Below are positions 1-8,925 of a stretch of 64,000 nucleotides of DNA, piece by piece. Under the pieces are notes generated by a model. The model was given only the letters and a program-made list of their open reading frames with translations. It had not been told where the DNA came from and ran no database searches. The stretch spans positions 1,565,001-1,629,000 of the forward strand of contig NZ_CP022548.1 in NCBI RefSeq assembly GCF_002776575.1, written 5' to 3'. Positions within the stretch are counted from its first letter, which is position 1, and each line of letters begins with the position of its first letter. Made by a program: the position numbers and the translations under genes. This stretch comes from Sphingorhabdus sp. YGSMI21 (GTDB lineage Bacteria; Pseudomonadota; Alphaproteobacteria; Sphingomonadales; Sphingomonadaceae).

Positions 1-1448
1 CGGCGGGAGAAGGTCTGCTTGCCGATGGCCAGTGGAAAGCATCCAGGGATGGAAAGACTTTTGATACGGTTGATCCTGCAACAGGCGCGGTAACCGGCAA
101 GCTGTCTCTGGCCAGTTCGGCTGACGTCGACGAAGCCGTTGTGGCGGCCCGCGGAGCGCTGGCCGGATGGAAAGCTACGACGCCGGTCAACCGTTCGAAG
201 ATTCTCTGGGCCATCGCCGACATTATCGAGGAAAATATCGATGCACTCGCCGAGCTGGAAAGCCTTGATCAGGGCAAGCCATTGTTTGTCGGACGCTGGG
301 CAGAGATCCCCGGGGCGGTGAACCAGTTCCGTTTCTTTGCCGGACAGGCGATGAACATCGAGGGCCAGACGCTGGAAAGTTCGATCGATTATCAGCCGGC
401 GGGCAAGCAGATGCGAACATGGACCACGCGCGAACCGGTCGGTGTTGTTGCCGCTATCGTGCCTTGGAATTCGCCGCTGGTGCTAACCGCCATGAAGCTG
501 GCTCCCGCTCTGGCCGCGGGTTGCACGATCATCCTGAAGCCGGCCGAAGACACGTCGCTGACCGCCTTGCGCCTAGCGGAATTGATGAGCGAAGCGGGTC
601 TTCCGGATGGTGTGCTTAATGTGATCACCGGTTTTGGTGCCGAAACCGGCGCCAGCCTTGCCGCGCACCCCGGCGTCGACAAAATTGCCTTTACCGGTTC
701 GACGGCAACGGGACGCGCGATACTGGATGCAGCCAAGACAAATTTCAAGCGCGTCACGCTGGAACTGGGCGGCAAGTCGCCTTGCATTGTCATGGATGAC
801 GCCGATCTCGAACTCGCCATCCCGGGCGTTGCCAACGCGATTTTCTTCAATGGCGGACAAGTTTGCATTGCCGGTTCGCGTCTCTATGCGCACAGCGCGA
901 TTTATGACCGTCTGGTTGCCGGCGTAGTTGAATATGCCAAAGGGTTGAAAATGGGTCATGGTCTTGATCCCGAAACGCAAATGGGGCCGCTGGTTTCGGT
1001 CCGTCAGGCAGAACGGGTGGAAGGCTTTATCCAGCGTGCGCAGGCTGACGGAGCGACACTGCTTGCCGGCGGAGAGCGCAGCGGCGAAGCGGGAACCTTC
1101 ATTGCGCCCACGGTTTTGGCGGACGTTTCGCCCAATATGGAAATCGTCTGCGAGGAGGTGTTCGGGCCGGTTCTGGCGGTTCAGAAATTTGACGACGTGG
1201 ACGAAGTGATCGCTGCGGCCAATGACAGCGACTTCGGTCTTGCCGCCAGCGTCTGGACCGAAAGCCTTTCGAATGCCCATCGCATGAGCAGCGATATCAG
1301 GGCGGGAACCGTGTGGATCAATTGTCACGCTATGTACGATCCCTCGCTGGCCATCGGCGGTATCAAGCAATCAGGTTGGGGTCGTGATAGCGGCAAACAG
1401 GCGATGGACAATTATCTCGAATGGAAAACCGTTTGCGCCGCTGTCTAG
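1..1448 (+). CDS. NAD(P)-dependent aldehyde dehydrogenase, 5'-truncated by window edge
   Basis: The reading frame is open from base 3 and runs to a TAG at 1446-1448, so the true start lies left of the window; the GTG at 141 is internal, because the typical ALDH N-terminus (a DGQW segment, then DPATG) is encoded upstream of it. Family landmarks: PWNSPL in the cofactor domain, the FTGSTATG loop, the LELGGKSP segment with the general-base Glu, and the catalytic Cys in GGQVC (codon near 864). The enzyme should oxidise an aldehyde to the acid with NAD(P)+ in the cytoplasm. The substrate cannot be told. It precedes a monooxygenase and an Asp/Glu-racemase-like enzyme on the same strand after a 382-bp gap, so a shared catabolic role is possible but not shown. 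Confidence 0.93.
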   Translation, partial: AGEGLLADGQWKASRDGKTFDTVDPATGAVTGKLSLASSADVDEAVVAARGALAGWKATTPVNRSKILWAIADIIEENIDALAELESLDQGKPLFVGRWAEIPGAVNQFRFFAGQAMNIEGQTLESSIDYQPAGKQMRTWTTREPVGVVAAIVPWNSPLVLTAMKLAPALAAGCTIILKPAEDTSLTALRLAELMSEAGLPDGVLNVITGFGAETGASLAAHPGVDKIAFTGSTATGRAILDAAKTNFKRVTLELGGKSPCIVMDDADLELAIPGVANAIFFNGGQVCIAGSRLYAHSAIYDRLVAGVVEYAKGLKMGHGLDPETQMGPLVSVRQAERVEGFIQRAQADGATLLAGGERSGEAGTFIAPTVLADVSPNMEIVCEEVFGPVLAVQKFDDVDEVIAAANDSDFGLAASVWTESLSNAHRMSSDIRAGTVWINCHAMYDPSLAIGGIKQSGWGRDSGKQAMDNYLEWKTVCAAV

Positions 1449-1830
1449 TAACGGCTGGTTGAGCCGGTAGCATCCGACCCGCATTCTTGCATCACCCGAC
1501 GATATTGCCCGTCACCGTTCCCTTTGACGGAATCGGACATGCCCCGGTCCGACCAGATGCTGTTTACACGATCAGACAGGATGTGGCTGGACCATTGTCA
1601 TCGGCAATTATCGGCTCGGGTGTCCGCCAGTAATGGCTAGAGCACTGGGATTGCTGGACATATGGAGTGTTGCTGATCACACGTCCCGTCCTGGGCGCAG
1701 ACGGCAATTCGCGGATGCCCCGGATGACCTTCAATCACCGCAAGGCGGATACATCGCCAAGTGTCTGATCAGAAATAACGAATTTCAGTCCATAGAATAG
1801 GGGAATTGAAAAAGTTGGAGTCATAGTCAG
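1449..1830. other. Intergenic region, no gene recognised
   Basis: This 382-bp stretch between the aldehyde dehydrogenase and the monooxygenase shows no convincing open frame, tRNA or strong hairpin terminator on either strand. The promoter for the two-gene unit starting at 1831 presumably lies here. I see no clear -35/-10 pair. Confidence 0.5.
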
Positions 1831-3039
1831 ATGAAGCGGGAACGCTGTCAGGTTGTAATTGCTGGAGCAGGACCGGTCGGTACGGTTATGGCTACATTAT
1901 TGGCGCAAATCGGTGTGGACGTCGTTGTGCTGGAGGCGGGCGCGGACTGTGCCCAGGATTTGCGGGCCTCGACTTTCCATCCGCCAACCCTTGAGATGCT
2001 GGATCAAATCGGCATCACACCCATGTTGCTCAAACGGGGTCTGAAGGCGCCAATATATCATTGGCGCGATCGGCAATCGGGAGAGTTTATCGAGTTTGAT
2101 CTGTCGGAACTGTCCGATGTCACCCGCTATCCGTTCCGCATCCAGTGCGAGCAATATCATCTGTCCCGCGCGCTGGCTGACGGGTTGGAAAAATTCGACA
2201 ATGCCGACATTCGCTTTGGTAACCGGCTGCTGTCTTTTCAGCAGGATGACAGCGGCGTCGATATCGAAGTCGAAACCGCTTTGGGTATCGACCATTTGCG
2301 CGCCGATTATCTGATTGGCGCGGATGGCGCGAACAGTATTGTCCGCAAGTGGCTGGGTATCGAGTTTGACGGATTTACCTATGCAGAGCGGTTTCTATGT
2401 CTTTCCACCGAAGAGGATTTGGCAGCGCATCTGCCCGGTCTCGCTCCGGTCAACTATGTTTCCGATCCCGAAGAATGGCTGGTGCTGTTACGCGTCCCTT
2501 CCCTGTGGCGCGTACTGGTCCCCACCGACGGCACGCTCGACGATGGCGAACTGCGGTCGGACAAGATGAAGAACGAAATTTTTGACCGGCTGACGGGAGA
2601 CGGTGCCGCGATCGAAACGCGCCACAGGACGTTATATCGCGTGCATCAGAGAGTCGCGAAATCTTTTGTCGAGAACCGAGTCATCCTGATTGGCGATTCT
2701 GCACATCTCAATAACCCGCTTGGCGGTTTCGGGATGAATTCTGGCGTTCACGACGCTTTCAACCTGTTCGAAAAGCTGGAGCCTCTGCTCAAGTTGGGCA
2801 AAACGACGAATGGCAGTCTGGAACTCTATGATCGCCAGCGCCGCAAGGTCACGCACAGCTTCACGCAGACACAGACCATCGAGAATATGAAGTTCATACA
2901 AAGCGGCCATGAAAGCGGTGCGCATGAACGCAAGAGGCAGGAAATGCTCGCGATAAAGCAGGATGATGTCCGCCGTCGCGAATATCTTTTGCGGCAGTCC
3001 ATGTATGAAAGCCTGGCTCAGGCAGAAGCAATAAACTAG
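1831..3039 (+). CDS. FAD-dependent aromatic-type monooxygenase (PheA/TfdB/PHBH fold)
   Basis: The 402-residue protein has the three flavoprotein hydroxylase signatures: the dinucleotide motif GAGPVG at residues 12-17, a central DG motif (GADGANS, about residue 165), and the second FAD motif GDSAH near residue 288 followed by NPLGGFGMNSG. These define class A flavin monooxygenases that hydroxylate aromatic or polyketide-like rings with NAD(P)H and O2. At about 400 residues it lacks the C-terminal thioredoxin-like domain of phenol hydroxylase. The start ATG has a GGAG-type site about 12 bp upstream. Only 15 bp separate it from the next gene, so the two are probably co-transcribed. The substrate is unknown. 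Confidence 0.88.
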   Translation: MKRERCQVVIAGAGPVGTVMATLLAQIGVDVVVLEAGADCAQDLRASTFHPPTLEMLDQIGITPMLLKRGLKAPIYHWRDRQSGEFIEFDLSELSDVTRYPFRIQCEQYHLSRALADGLEKFDNADIRFGNRLLSFQQDDSGVDIEVETALGIDHLRADYLIGADGANSIVRKWLGIEFDGFTYAERFLCLSTEEDLAAHLPGLAPVNYVSDPEEWLVLLRVPSLWRVLVPTDGTLDDGELRSDKMKNEIFDRLTGDGAAIETRHRTLYRVHQRVAKSFVENRVILIGDSAHLNNPLGGFGMNSGVHDAFNLFEKLEPLLKLGKTTNGSLELYDRQRRKVTHSFTQTQTIENMKFIQSGHESGAHERKRQEMLAIKQDDVRRREYLLRQSMYESLAQAEAIN

Positions 3040-3054
3040 ACCGGAGATATTTTC

Positions 3055-3801
3055 ATGGCTGATGTACTGGGTTGGCGCAAGCTTATGGGCGTGATCGGAC
3101 CATCAACCAATACGGTGGTCCAGCCCGACATGGAACGCATGCGTCCGGACGGTGTCACCAACCATTATTCCCGGATCTATGTTACCGACCCTGTCGCTCT
3201 GTCCGATGAAGATTTCTTCGCCGGTACCCAGGCGATCTCCGACAATACGTTGGATGCGGTGCGCTCGGTCATTACCTGCAAACCCGACTATCTGGTCATG
3301 GGCATGTCGGCTGTCACTTTCTATGGCGGAATCGCGGGTGGGGAAAAGTTCAGGCAGCAGGTAGAAGATGTCGCGAGCACGGCCGTCAGCATCGGTTCGG
3401 AATCGCTGGTTGCCGCGCTCCGAGCTTATGGCGGGATCAAAAAAGTCAGTTTTGTATCGCCATATTTTCCGGCAGCGAACGCAGAAGTGCGCAACTATCT
3501 GGAAGAGTCCGGCTTCGAAGTGGTGCGAGATGTGGCACTGCAATGCCGATGCTGGACCGATATTGCGAAAGTAACACCCGAAAGGCTGATAGAAGTATTG
3601 GAAGAACTGGATGGTCCCGACGTTGATGCGCTGGTGCAGGTCGGTACCAATCTGTCGATGCTGGATCTTGCTGCGCGGACCGAAGCACGACTGGGCAAGC
3701 CGGTCATTGCCATAAATGCTGCGACCTACTGGCACGCCCTGCGCGCCTGCGGGATCGAGGACAGGATTGAGGGCCTCGGGCGTTTGCTCGCTGAATTTTG
3801 A
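3055..3801 (+). CDS. Asp/Glu racemase-fold protein (maleate isomerase / arylmalonate decarboxylase family)
   Basis: A 248-residue protein with the layout of the maleate cis-trans isomerase and arylmalonate decarboxylase superfamily: N-terminal GVIGPSTNT, a central MGMS segment, a SPYFPAANAEV segment, and C-terminal INAATYWHALR. In classical members two cysteines do the chemistry, one in each half. Here the matching places read MGMSAVTF and VGTNLS, with no cysteine, so the standard thiol mechanism looks unlikely; the remaining cysteines lie elsewhere. It sits 15 bp after the flavin monooxygenase, with a GGAG-type site before the ATG. A role on a ring-cleavage product or diacid is a reasonable guess, not a demonstrated one. 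Confidence 0.8.
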   Translation: MADVLGWRKLMGVIGPSTNTVVQPDMERMRPDGVTNHYSRIYVTDPVALSDEDFFAGTQAISDNTLDAVRSVITCKPDYLVMGMSAVTFYGGIAGGEKFRQQVEDVASTAVSIGSESLVAALRAYGGIKKVSFVSPYFPAANAEVRNYLEESGFEVVRDVALQCRCWTDIAKVTPERLIEVLEELDGPDVDALVQVGTNLSMLDLAARTEARLGKPVIAINAATYWHALRACGIEDRIEGLGRLLAEF

Positions 3802-4084
3802 TACCTCGTGCTGCCCGCTTTACGCTTTCCCTCATGCAATTGCGCATAGAAAGGATAAGGCGGCTTTCTCAATTCCTCTTTGTCGCAGCAGTGACCGAAG
3901 GTTTCGCAGGCCGAGCGGATGATGGGCGAAGTATGAAATCCCAATGATCTGATAGAATGTCGGGCAAATCAGGGCTATCCGACTGTCGGGGAACTGGCAT
4001 CAATCCGTCGGGAATCGATAGCCAATACCGCCTTTTCTTGGCAAATGGTCCAGTCTGTGCCTCGAGCCGAGAATGGAGACTGGA

Positions 4085-5515
4085 ATGTCGTTGAATCGCA
4101 GAAATTTCATGTTGGGAACGGCTGGCGTCGGTCTTACTTTACTGGCGGCGGGCTGCGGGTCGCAAACAGTTAAAAAATATGATGCAATTGTTCTGGGCGC
4201 CGGAATATCGGGTCTTCACGCAGCACGGTTACTGGAACAGTCCGGCCTGACGGTAGCGGTGATCGAAGCACGGGATCGCGTGGGCGGCCGTATTCTCAGC
4301 CTGACGGACCTCCCGGGTCATCCCGAAATGGGATTTAACTCCATGGGTTCCGGCTATGGGCGCGGGCTCGATACAGCCAGCCAGGCCGGCGTTGAATTGG
4401 TCGAAGTTGGCCATCGCTATACATATGGTCAGCCGACCGGCCTCTATTTTCAAGGCAAGCATCTTTCCCGGGAGGAATGGGCGACCGATCCGGGGAATCC
4501 TTTTCCCGATGCGCTCAAATCTCTCATGCCGTTTGAATTGCCCTTCGCAGTGCTCGGTCAAAATTCACCGATCGCGGACTGGACGAAATGGTGTGATCCG
4601 GCAAATGCCGAATTTGACAATTCCTTCGCGGCCTTTCTCGCGCAACAGGGCCTGAGTGAGGAAGCCATCCGTCTGAGCTATGATCATTCGCCCTATCACG
4701 GACGGAACGCCCGCGATGTGTCGACAATGATGATGAGCTACAACAGCGGTTTCGTGCAGAACCAGATTGCGGCGGGGCCGGAATCCTTTGCTGTCAGGGG
4801 CGGCAACATAAAATTGCCCGAAGCCATGGCAGCCGGGTTGAAGGGCGAAGTCATTCTCGGCAAACCGGTTGCCGCTATCGAGCAGAGCGCGGGCGGCGCG
4901 ATTGTCACCTGCCGTGACGGATCGCGCTTCCAGGCTGAAAAACTGGTTTGTTCGCTACCGCTCGCGGCGCTGCGTCATGTCGATATCAGTCCTGGCCTGT
5001 CCGAGTTGCAGTCCAAGGCCGTCAAGGAAGTCAATTATCAACCGATTTCCATAGCATTTCTGACAGCCAAGGCGCCTTTCTGGGAAGAAGATGGCTTTGC
5101 CCCCGGCATGTGGAGCGACGGTTTTTCGAGCAATGTGATCCCCCAGCGCTACGGTGCGACCAAGGAGGAAGTTACCGGCCTGATGGTTCAGGCGCGCGGC
5201 AATCTCGCTCTGGAATGGGACAAGTTGGGCGCGGAGACCGCGCTGGCCAGAGTCGTGGCCGATATCGAGAATTTGCGTCCGGCGGCGAAGGGCAAGCTGG
5301 AAGCCCGCCATTATCACAGCTGGGCCGGCGAGGAATTTTCAGGCGGAGCCTGGGCTTATTATGGTCCCGGTCAGGCAACCGTCTTGCCAAGGGCGATCGC
5401 CGAGCAGGCGGGACCGATCAGCTTCTGCGGCGAGCATACGGAAACACTCTCCCGTGGGGTTGAGGGGGCTCTGGCTTCGGCCGAACGCGTGGCACTGGAA
5501 ATTCTCTCGGCATAG
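4085..5515 (+). CDS. Tat-exported flavin amine oxidase-like lipoprotein
   Basis: The N-terminus SLNRRNFMLG is a twin-arginine signal and is followed by a hydrophobic stretch ending in the lipobox LAAGC, so the protein is probably exported folded and lipid-anchored. The mature part begins with an FAD Rossmann motif (GAGISG), then EARDRVGGR, typical of monoamine oxidase/phytoene desaturase-like flavoproteins; the C-terminal FAD contact is CGEHTETLSRGVEGA. An ATG also exists at 4073, but a GGAG at 4075-4078 sits 6 nt before the ATG at 4085, so I prefer 4085 (476 residues). An amine or similar CH-NH/CH-CH donor would be oxidised in the periplasm. The gene faces convergently into the operon ending at 5535. 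Confidence 0.87.
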   Translation: MSLNRRNFMLGTAGVGLTLLAAGCGSQTVKKYDAIVLGAGISGLHAARLLEQSGLTVAVIEARDRVGGRILSLTDLPGHPEMGFNSMGSGYGRGLDTASQAGVELVEVGHRYTYGQPTGLYFQGKHLSREEWATDPGNPFPDALKSLMPFELPFAVLGQNSPIADWTKWCDPANAEFDNSFAAFLAQQGLSEEAIRLSYDHSPYHGRNARDVSTMMMSYNSGFVQNQIAAGPESFAVRGGNIKLPEAMAAGLKGEVILGKPVAAIEQSAGGAIVTCRDGSRFQAEKLVCSLPLAALRHVDISPGLSELQSKAVKEVNYQPISIAFLTAKAPFWEEDGFAPGMWSDGFSSNVIPQRYGATKEEVTGLMVQARGNLALEWDKLGAETALARVVADIENLRPAAKGKLEARHYHSWAGEEFSGGAWAYYGPGQATVLPRAIAEQAGPISFCGEHTETLSRGVEGALASAERVALEILSA

Positions 5516-5534
5516 GCCGGGTCCATTTCGGGCC

Positions 5535-6362
5535 TCAGCGGGCTTTCGTTGCGCTGACCAGGCAATAGCGCAGGATTGAACGACGATAGGCCCATTGCAG
5601 AAACCGGCTGGTCACCGCATATTTCAGCCATCCGGCCCATCCGGCCCATCCCGCTTTGCCGGCCACGCGAAATGTTCGGATGAAATGCGCGAAACCGGGT
5701 ATGACATGTTTGCTGATATCGACAATCCGGACCTCATCGAAACCGGCTTGTCGCAACTGGTCGAGATAGCGGGAAGGGTGCACAATATTGGCTTCCGCAA
5801 TATGGGAGCGTTTTAGCATCCAGCGCAGCAGCCAGTGCGTGACGGATCCAGTCCGGTGATGATCCGATAGCATAAAATCGGTCAGCGCAATTCGTCCAGC
5901 CGGAGCGAGATGCCGCCGTGCCTGGGCGATAAACTCCAACCGGCTGGGAAAATGATAGGCGCAGTCCAGCGCCAGCACATGGCTGGGCCGATCTGTGCCG
6001 GTCGCTGCTCGCCAGATCCCGGGATCGTTGATATCGCCCTGCACGATAGCTGTCGCGCTATCTTCGAAACCCGCCTCTACGAGCTTTGTTCTGGCATAAG
6101 CGGTCTGGCTGTAGGAAAGGTTGACGCCACGAACCCGGGCCACGCGGAAATGATCCAGCCAGAGCAGCAGCTGGTCGCCACAGCCAAAACCGGCATCGAA
6201 CAGTACCGATTGCCGGTCCAGTCCGGCCTGCTCTCCCAGCAATATCGCGAGCGCTCGGCAAGCATCCGAATATTCCGTCTCGCTTTTCCAATATCCCAGA
6301 TTGCCCCACGACTGGCCCTCGCGGTTGAGCGCCAGTTCGGCCAGATCGTGAAATTCGGCCAT
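5535..6362 (-). CDS. Class I SAM-dependent methyltransferase
   Basis: A 275-residue protein with the SAM-binding motif I DAGFGCGDQ at about residues 56-64, preceded by NLGYW (residues 21-25) and followed by GVNLSYSQ, a pattern seen in UbiE/tocopherol and cyclopropane-synthase-like methyltransferases. ALDCAYHF matches the post-II motif region and ALTDFM a later strand. It is the last gene of a minus-strand operon: the flavoprotein gene ends only 4 bp upstream, and a thioesterase comes first. That context suggests methylation of a fatty acyl chain or similar lipid, by analogy to COG2907-Cfa type operons; a small-molecule substrate is equally compatible with the fold. Confidence 0.82.
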   Translation of the reverse strand: MAEFHDLAELALNREGQSWGNLGYWKSETEYSDACRALAILLGEQAGLDRQSVLFDAGFGCGDQLLLWLDHFRVARVRGVNLSYSQTAYARTKLVEAGFEDSATAIVQGDINDPGIWRAATGTDRPSHVLALDCAYHFPSRLEFIAQARRHLAPAGRIALTDFMLSDHHRTGSVTHWLLRWMLKRSHIAEANIVHPSRYLDQLRQAGFDEVRIVDISKHVIPGFAHFIRTFRVAGKAGWAGWAGWLKYAVTSRFLQWAYRRSILRYCLVSATKAR

Positions 6363-6366
6363 CGAT

Positions 6367-7677
6367 TCAGGCCGCAGCGGGAGCGATGGTTCTCCACGGT
6401 ATCGGAGCGCCCAGATGTTCGGCCACCACCACCGAGGAATCGACTGCAGCCTCGAGCAGGGGAATTTTTTGCGCCATATAGGAACCGCAAAGCCACAATC
6501 TGTTGCCGGGCCGGTTCTGGCTTTCGCGCAGCGCGATGACGGCCTTGCGGCTGTCCCGTGTCACCGTCGGCCGGGTGAAATCGACTCTGGCCAGTTCGCG
6601 ATTAGGGGCGATTCTGCGCATCGGGTTCCACGTCTGGAATATAGTCTCCTGACCGGACAGGCGGGCAATCGCCTTGGTCAGGTCCACCGATACTTCGGCG
6701 CGGCCGGCGTCACGCGCGATATGATAGCTGACCGGGGATGGGCTCCTTACCGAAGCCGGCAGGATATCCCTGTCCGTGTGCACACTCATGCTCGACCGTT
6801 CGAAGGGAATGCGGTCGAGCAGGGCCCGGCGATCATCAAATCCCGATAGCATCGCCGCGGCCTGCTGGGCTTGGGCGGCGACCACGACCTGGTCGAAATG
6901 CTGGGCCGTGCCCGCTTTCGTCACCACCCGGAGCTGCTGGCCATCGGGTTCGATCACGGCGACCGGATTGTTGGTACGCAATTCGACATCGACCAGCATG
7001 CGCGGCACGATATCGTCCACGCCTTTTGCCGCGCTCATGATCCCCAGCTCGTGTACCCCGCAGGTCAGATATTCCAGCATCAGATCGGCCGGATAGTCAC
7101 GCACTGCCTGATAATCGCATGTGCAGGTCACCGACATCATCGGCAGCAGGACGCTATCGACAAATTCGCGGCCCGCTCCGGATTGCCGCAGATATTCGCC
7201 GAACGACAAGTCGGTCAGATCGGTCCGGCCCATATCTCTCTGCGCCCGCGCAAAAAACCGCTTGCTCTGCAAACCGATGGCCCAGGCTGCGGGGCTGAGC
7301 CAGTTGCGGCCCTTCAAATGGGAGAAACGGATCGATCCCCGATGGAAATTGCCATAATGCAGAATGACCCGGCCGGTCTCGTCGGAAAATATGCCGCTAT
7401 GATCGCTGGTCAGTATCTCGACGCCAATATGCTCGTAGAGGGCCAGCAGATTGTCATAATAGCCGTGACAGAATATTCTCAGCGGGATGTCGATCCGGCG
7501 CGTGAGGCCATTGCTGACATAATCCACGCTGTGAGCGCCCATGCCGGCGCGGGCCTGGCTTTCAAAAATAGTGACCCGGTAATTGTCCTTCAACAGATAG
7601 GCTGCGGACAGACCGGCAATCCCGGTGCCGATGACGGCAAGAGTGGGTTTGGCCGGTTGGTCCGCATTCAATCCCAT
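6367..7677 (-). CDS. FAD-dependent oxidoreductase (COG2907-like, NAD/FAD-binding)
   Basis: The 436-residue protein starts with an FAD Rossmann motif GTGIAG at about residue 17, then TIFESQARAGMGAHS, as in the COG2907 flavoproteins often found beside cyclopropane-fatty-acid-synthase-like genes. A C-terminal LWLCGSYM segment probably contacts FAD. The open frame extends upstream to 7800, but the ATG at 7677 overlaps the TGA of the thioesterase by one base (TGATG), the usual sign of translational coupling, so I take it as the start. Relatives of this group act on fatty acyl chains, for example as desaturases of methylated fatty acids; that role is inferred here from family and neighbours. Confidence 0.84.
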   Translation of the reverse strand: MGLNADQPAKPTLAVIGTGIAGLSAAYLLKDNYRVTIFESQARAGMGAHSVDYVSNGLTRRIDIPLRIFCHGYYDNLLALYEHIGVEILTSDHSGIFSDETGRVILHYGNFHRGSIRFSHLKGRNWLSPAAWAIGLQSKRFFARAQRDMGRTDLTDLSFGEYLRQSGAGREFVDSVLLPMMSVTCTCDYQAVRDYPADLMLEYLTCGVHELGIMSAAKGVDDIVPRMLVDVELRTNNPVAVIEPDGQQLRVVTKAGTAQHFDQVVVAAQAQQAAAMLSGFDDRRALLDRIPFERSSMSVHTDRDILPASVRSPSPVSYHIARDAGRAEVSVDLTKAIARLSGQETIFQTWNPMRRIAPNRELARVDFTRPTVTRDSRKAVIALRESQNRPGNRLWLCGSYMAQKIPLLEAAVDSSVVVAEHLGAPIPWRTIAPAAA

Positions 7678-8474
7678 CAGGCGTAATAGGCCACGCTCTG
7701 CATCGCGGTTGCCATCAATTCGCGGCGGCTGTTCCAGATGCTCATATATTGGCTGCTGGCACCATGATCGGCATGGTGCGTGTGGGAGTCGATCAGCCAC
7801 CAGCCGTTGTCTGTGGAAAGTGTTTCGGCAATGACATTGACCTGCCAGTTCATCGAGCTGACCATTGCATTCTGTTCAAGCAGCCCCATGACCGAAGGCG
7901 GCAGACTGTCGCACATGCACAGAATTTCAGCCACCGGATCGAGGCCATCGCGCTGTTTCAGCCGCATCCAGCGGGTGAGGCGGTTGGTCTTGGTGCTGGT
8001 GTCGATCCGTTTGCCGACATATTCCATATTGGAGGTGAAAAATTGCGGCGGTCCGCTGTGCAGGTCGGTTTCACCCGGCAGTGGCGGAAAGTCGGGCTCT
8101 GCGATGTCGGAGGTCCTGACCTCGGTCGGGCGCGGGGCGGCAAAAATGAAATTGCAGTGCAGGCCGAGCCCCTTGTCGCCGAATATCTCGGACTGGACAA
8201 AGGCCGTGCTTTTGCCGCGCCGGAGCATCGCGGTTTCCGCGGTCAGTGCGCCGAACAGGGGGCCGGTAAAGGCAATTTGCGCCGAACGCAGCGGCGGCAG
8301 GTCGGCCTCGATATGGCTGGCCGCGTGATAGGCAAGCGCACCGGACAGTCCGCCAAAGGCGGTACGGCCCTGCGTCCAGCTTTGCGGCAGCGTGACCGGA
8401 TTGTCGGGTCCGCCGGCTCCGCATTGGTCGAGCAGGTCGGCGAGGGCGATGGGTTGAGGAGCTTTATCTGTCAT
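7677..8474 (-). CDS. TesB-like acyl-CoA thioesterase family protein
   Basis: The 265-residue protein resembles the double hot-dog acyl-CoA thioesterase/acyl-transferase-like group: N-terminal TQGRTAFGGLSGAL helix region, LRSAQIAFTGPLFG strand, and a C-terminal half with DSHTHH and a strand-rich second hot dog. It would hydrolyse acyl thioesters in the cytoplasm. It is the first gene of a three-gene minus-strand operon with the flavoprotein (one-base overlap) and the methyltransferase. The thioesterase assignment in this operon is the best hint that all three genes handle acyl substrates. The 5' neighbour ihfA is divergent, with 120 bp between. Confidence 0.8.
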   Translation of the reverse strand: MTDKAPQPIALADLLDQCGAGGPDNPVTLPQSWTQGRTAFGGLSGALAYHAASHIEADLPPLRSAQIAFTGPLFGALTAETAMLRRGKSTAFVQSEIFGDKGLGLHCNFIFAAPRPTEVRTSDIAEPDFPPLPGETDLHSGPPQFFTSNMEYVGKRIDTSTKTNRLTRWMRLKQRDGLDPVAEILCMCDSLPPSVMGLLEQNAMVSSMNWQVNVIAETLSTDNGWWLIDSHTHHADHGASSQYMSIWNSRRELMATAMQSVAYYA

Positions 8475-8597
8475 GCGTTCCGCTTATCCGGCTAATCGGC
8501 TGAAATCCACTGGTAAGTTTGCGCCCGACATTTACAAAAGCCGCCATTTGATTTATAGCTTTGTTGAATTTTCAATCTCTTACTGAAAGATTTTGTG

Positions 8598-8897
8598 ATG
8601 AGCTATACCAACACCCTGACGCGCGCCGATCTTGCCGACACAATGAACCGTCAGGTTGGCCTTTCGCGTGCCGATAGCGCGGTCATGGTGGAATCGATAT
8701 TGGACCATATGATCGAGGCGCTGGTCGATGGCGAGAATGTCAAGATTTCGGGCTTCGGTACCTTCGTCTTGCGCGACAAGGGAGAACGGACAGGCCGCAA
8801 TCCCAAGACCGGCGTCGAGGTGCCGATTGCACCACGCAGGGTTCTGACCTTCCGTGCCAGCCAGACGATGCGTGACAGGATCATCGCTGCAGGTTAA
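8598..8897 (+). CDS. ihfA: Integration host factor subunit alpha
   Basis: A 99-residue HU/IHF family protein. The N-terminal [13 protein letters not shown] helix, the dimer core, and the DNA-contacting arm with [17 protein letters not shown] (residues about 65-81) match IHF-alpha, including the conserved Pro that intercalates in the minor groove. The ATG at 8598 is preferred to the GTG one codon earlier. It would pair with an IhfB encoded elsewhere and bend DNA at replication, transcription and recombination sites. A MerR-type gene follows 28 bp later, the usual alphaproteobacterial arrangement. Confidence 0.95.
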   Translation: MSYTNTLTRADLADTMNRQVGLSRADSAVMVESILDHMIEALVDGENVKISGFGTFVLRDKGERTGRNPKTGVEVPIAPRRVLTFRASQTMRDRIIAAG

Positions 8898-8925
8898 TGG
8901 ACCCGGCGAACCGGGGGAGTAGAGT

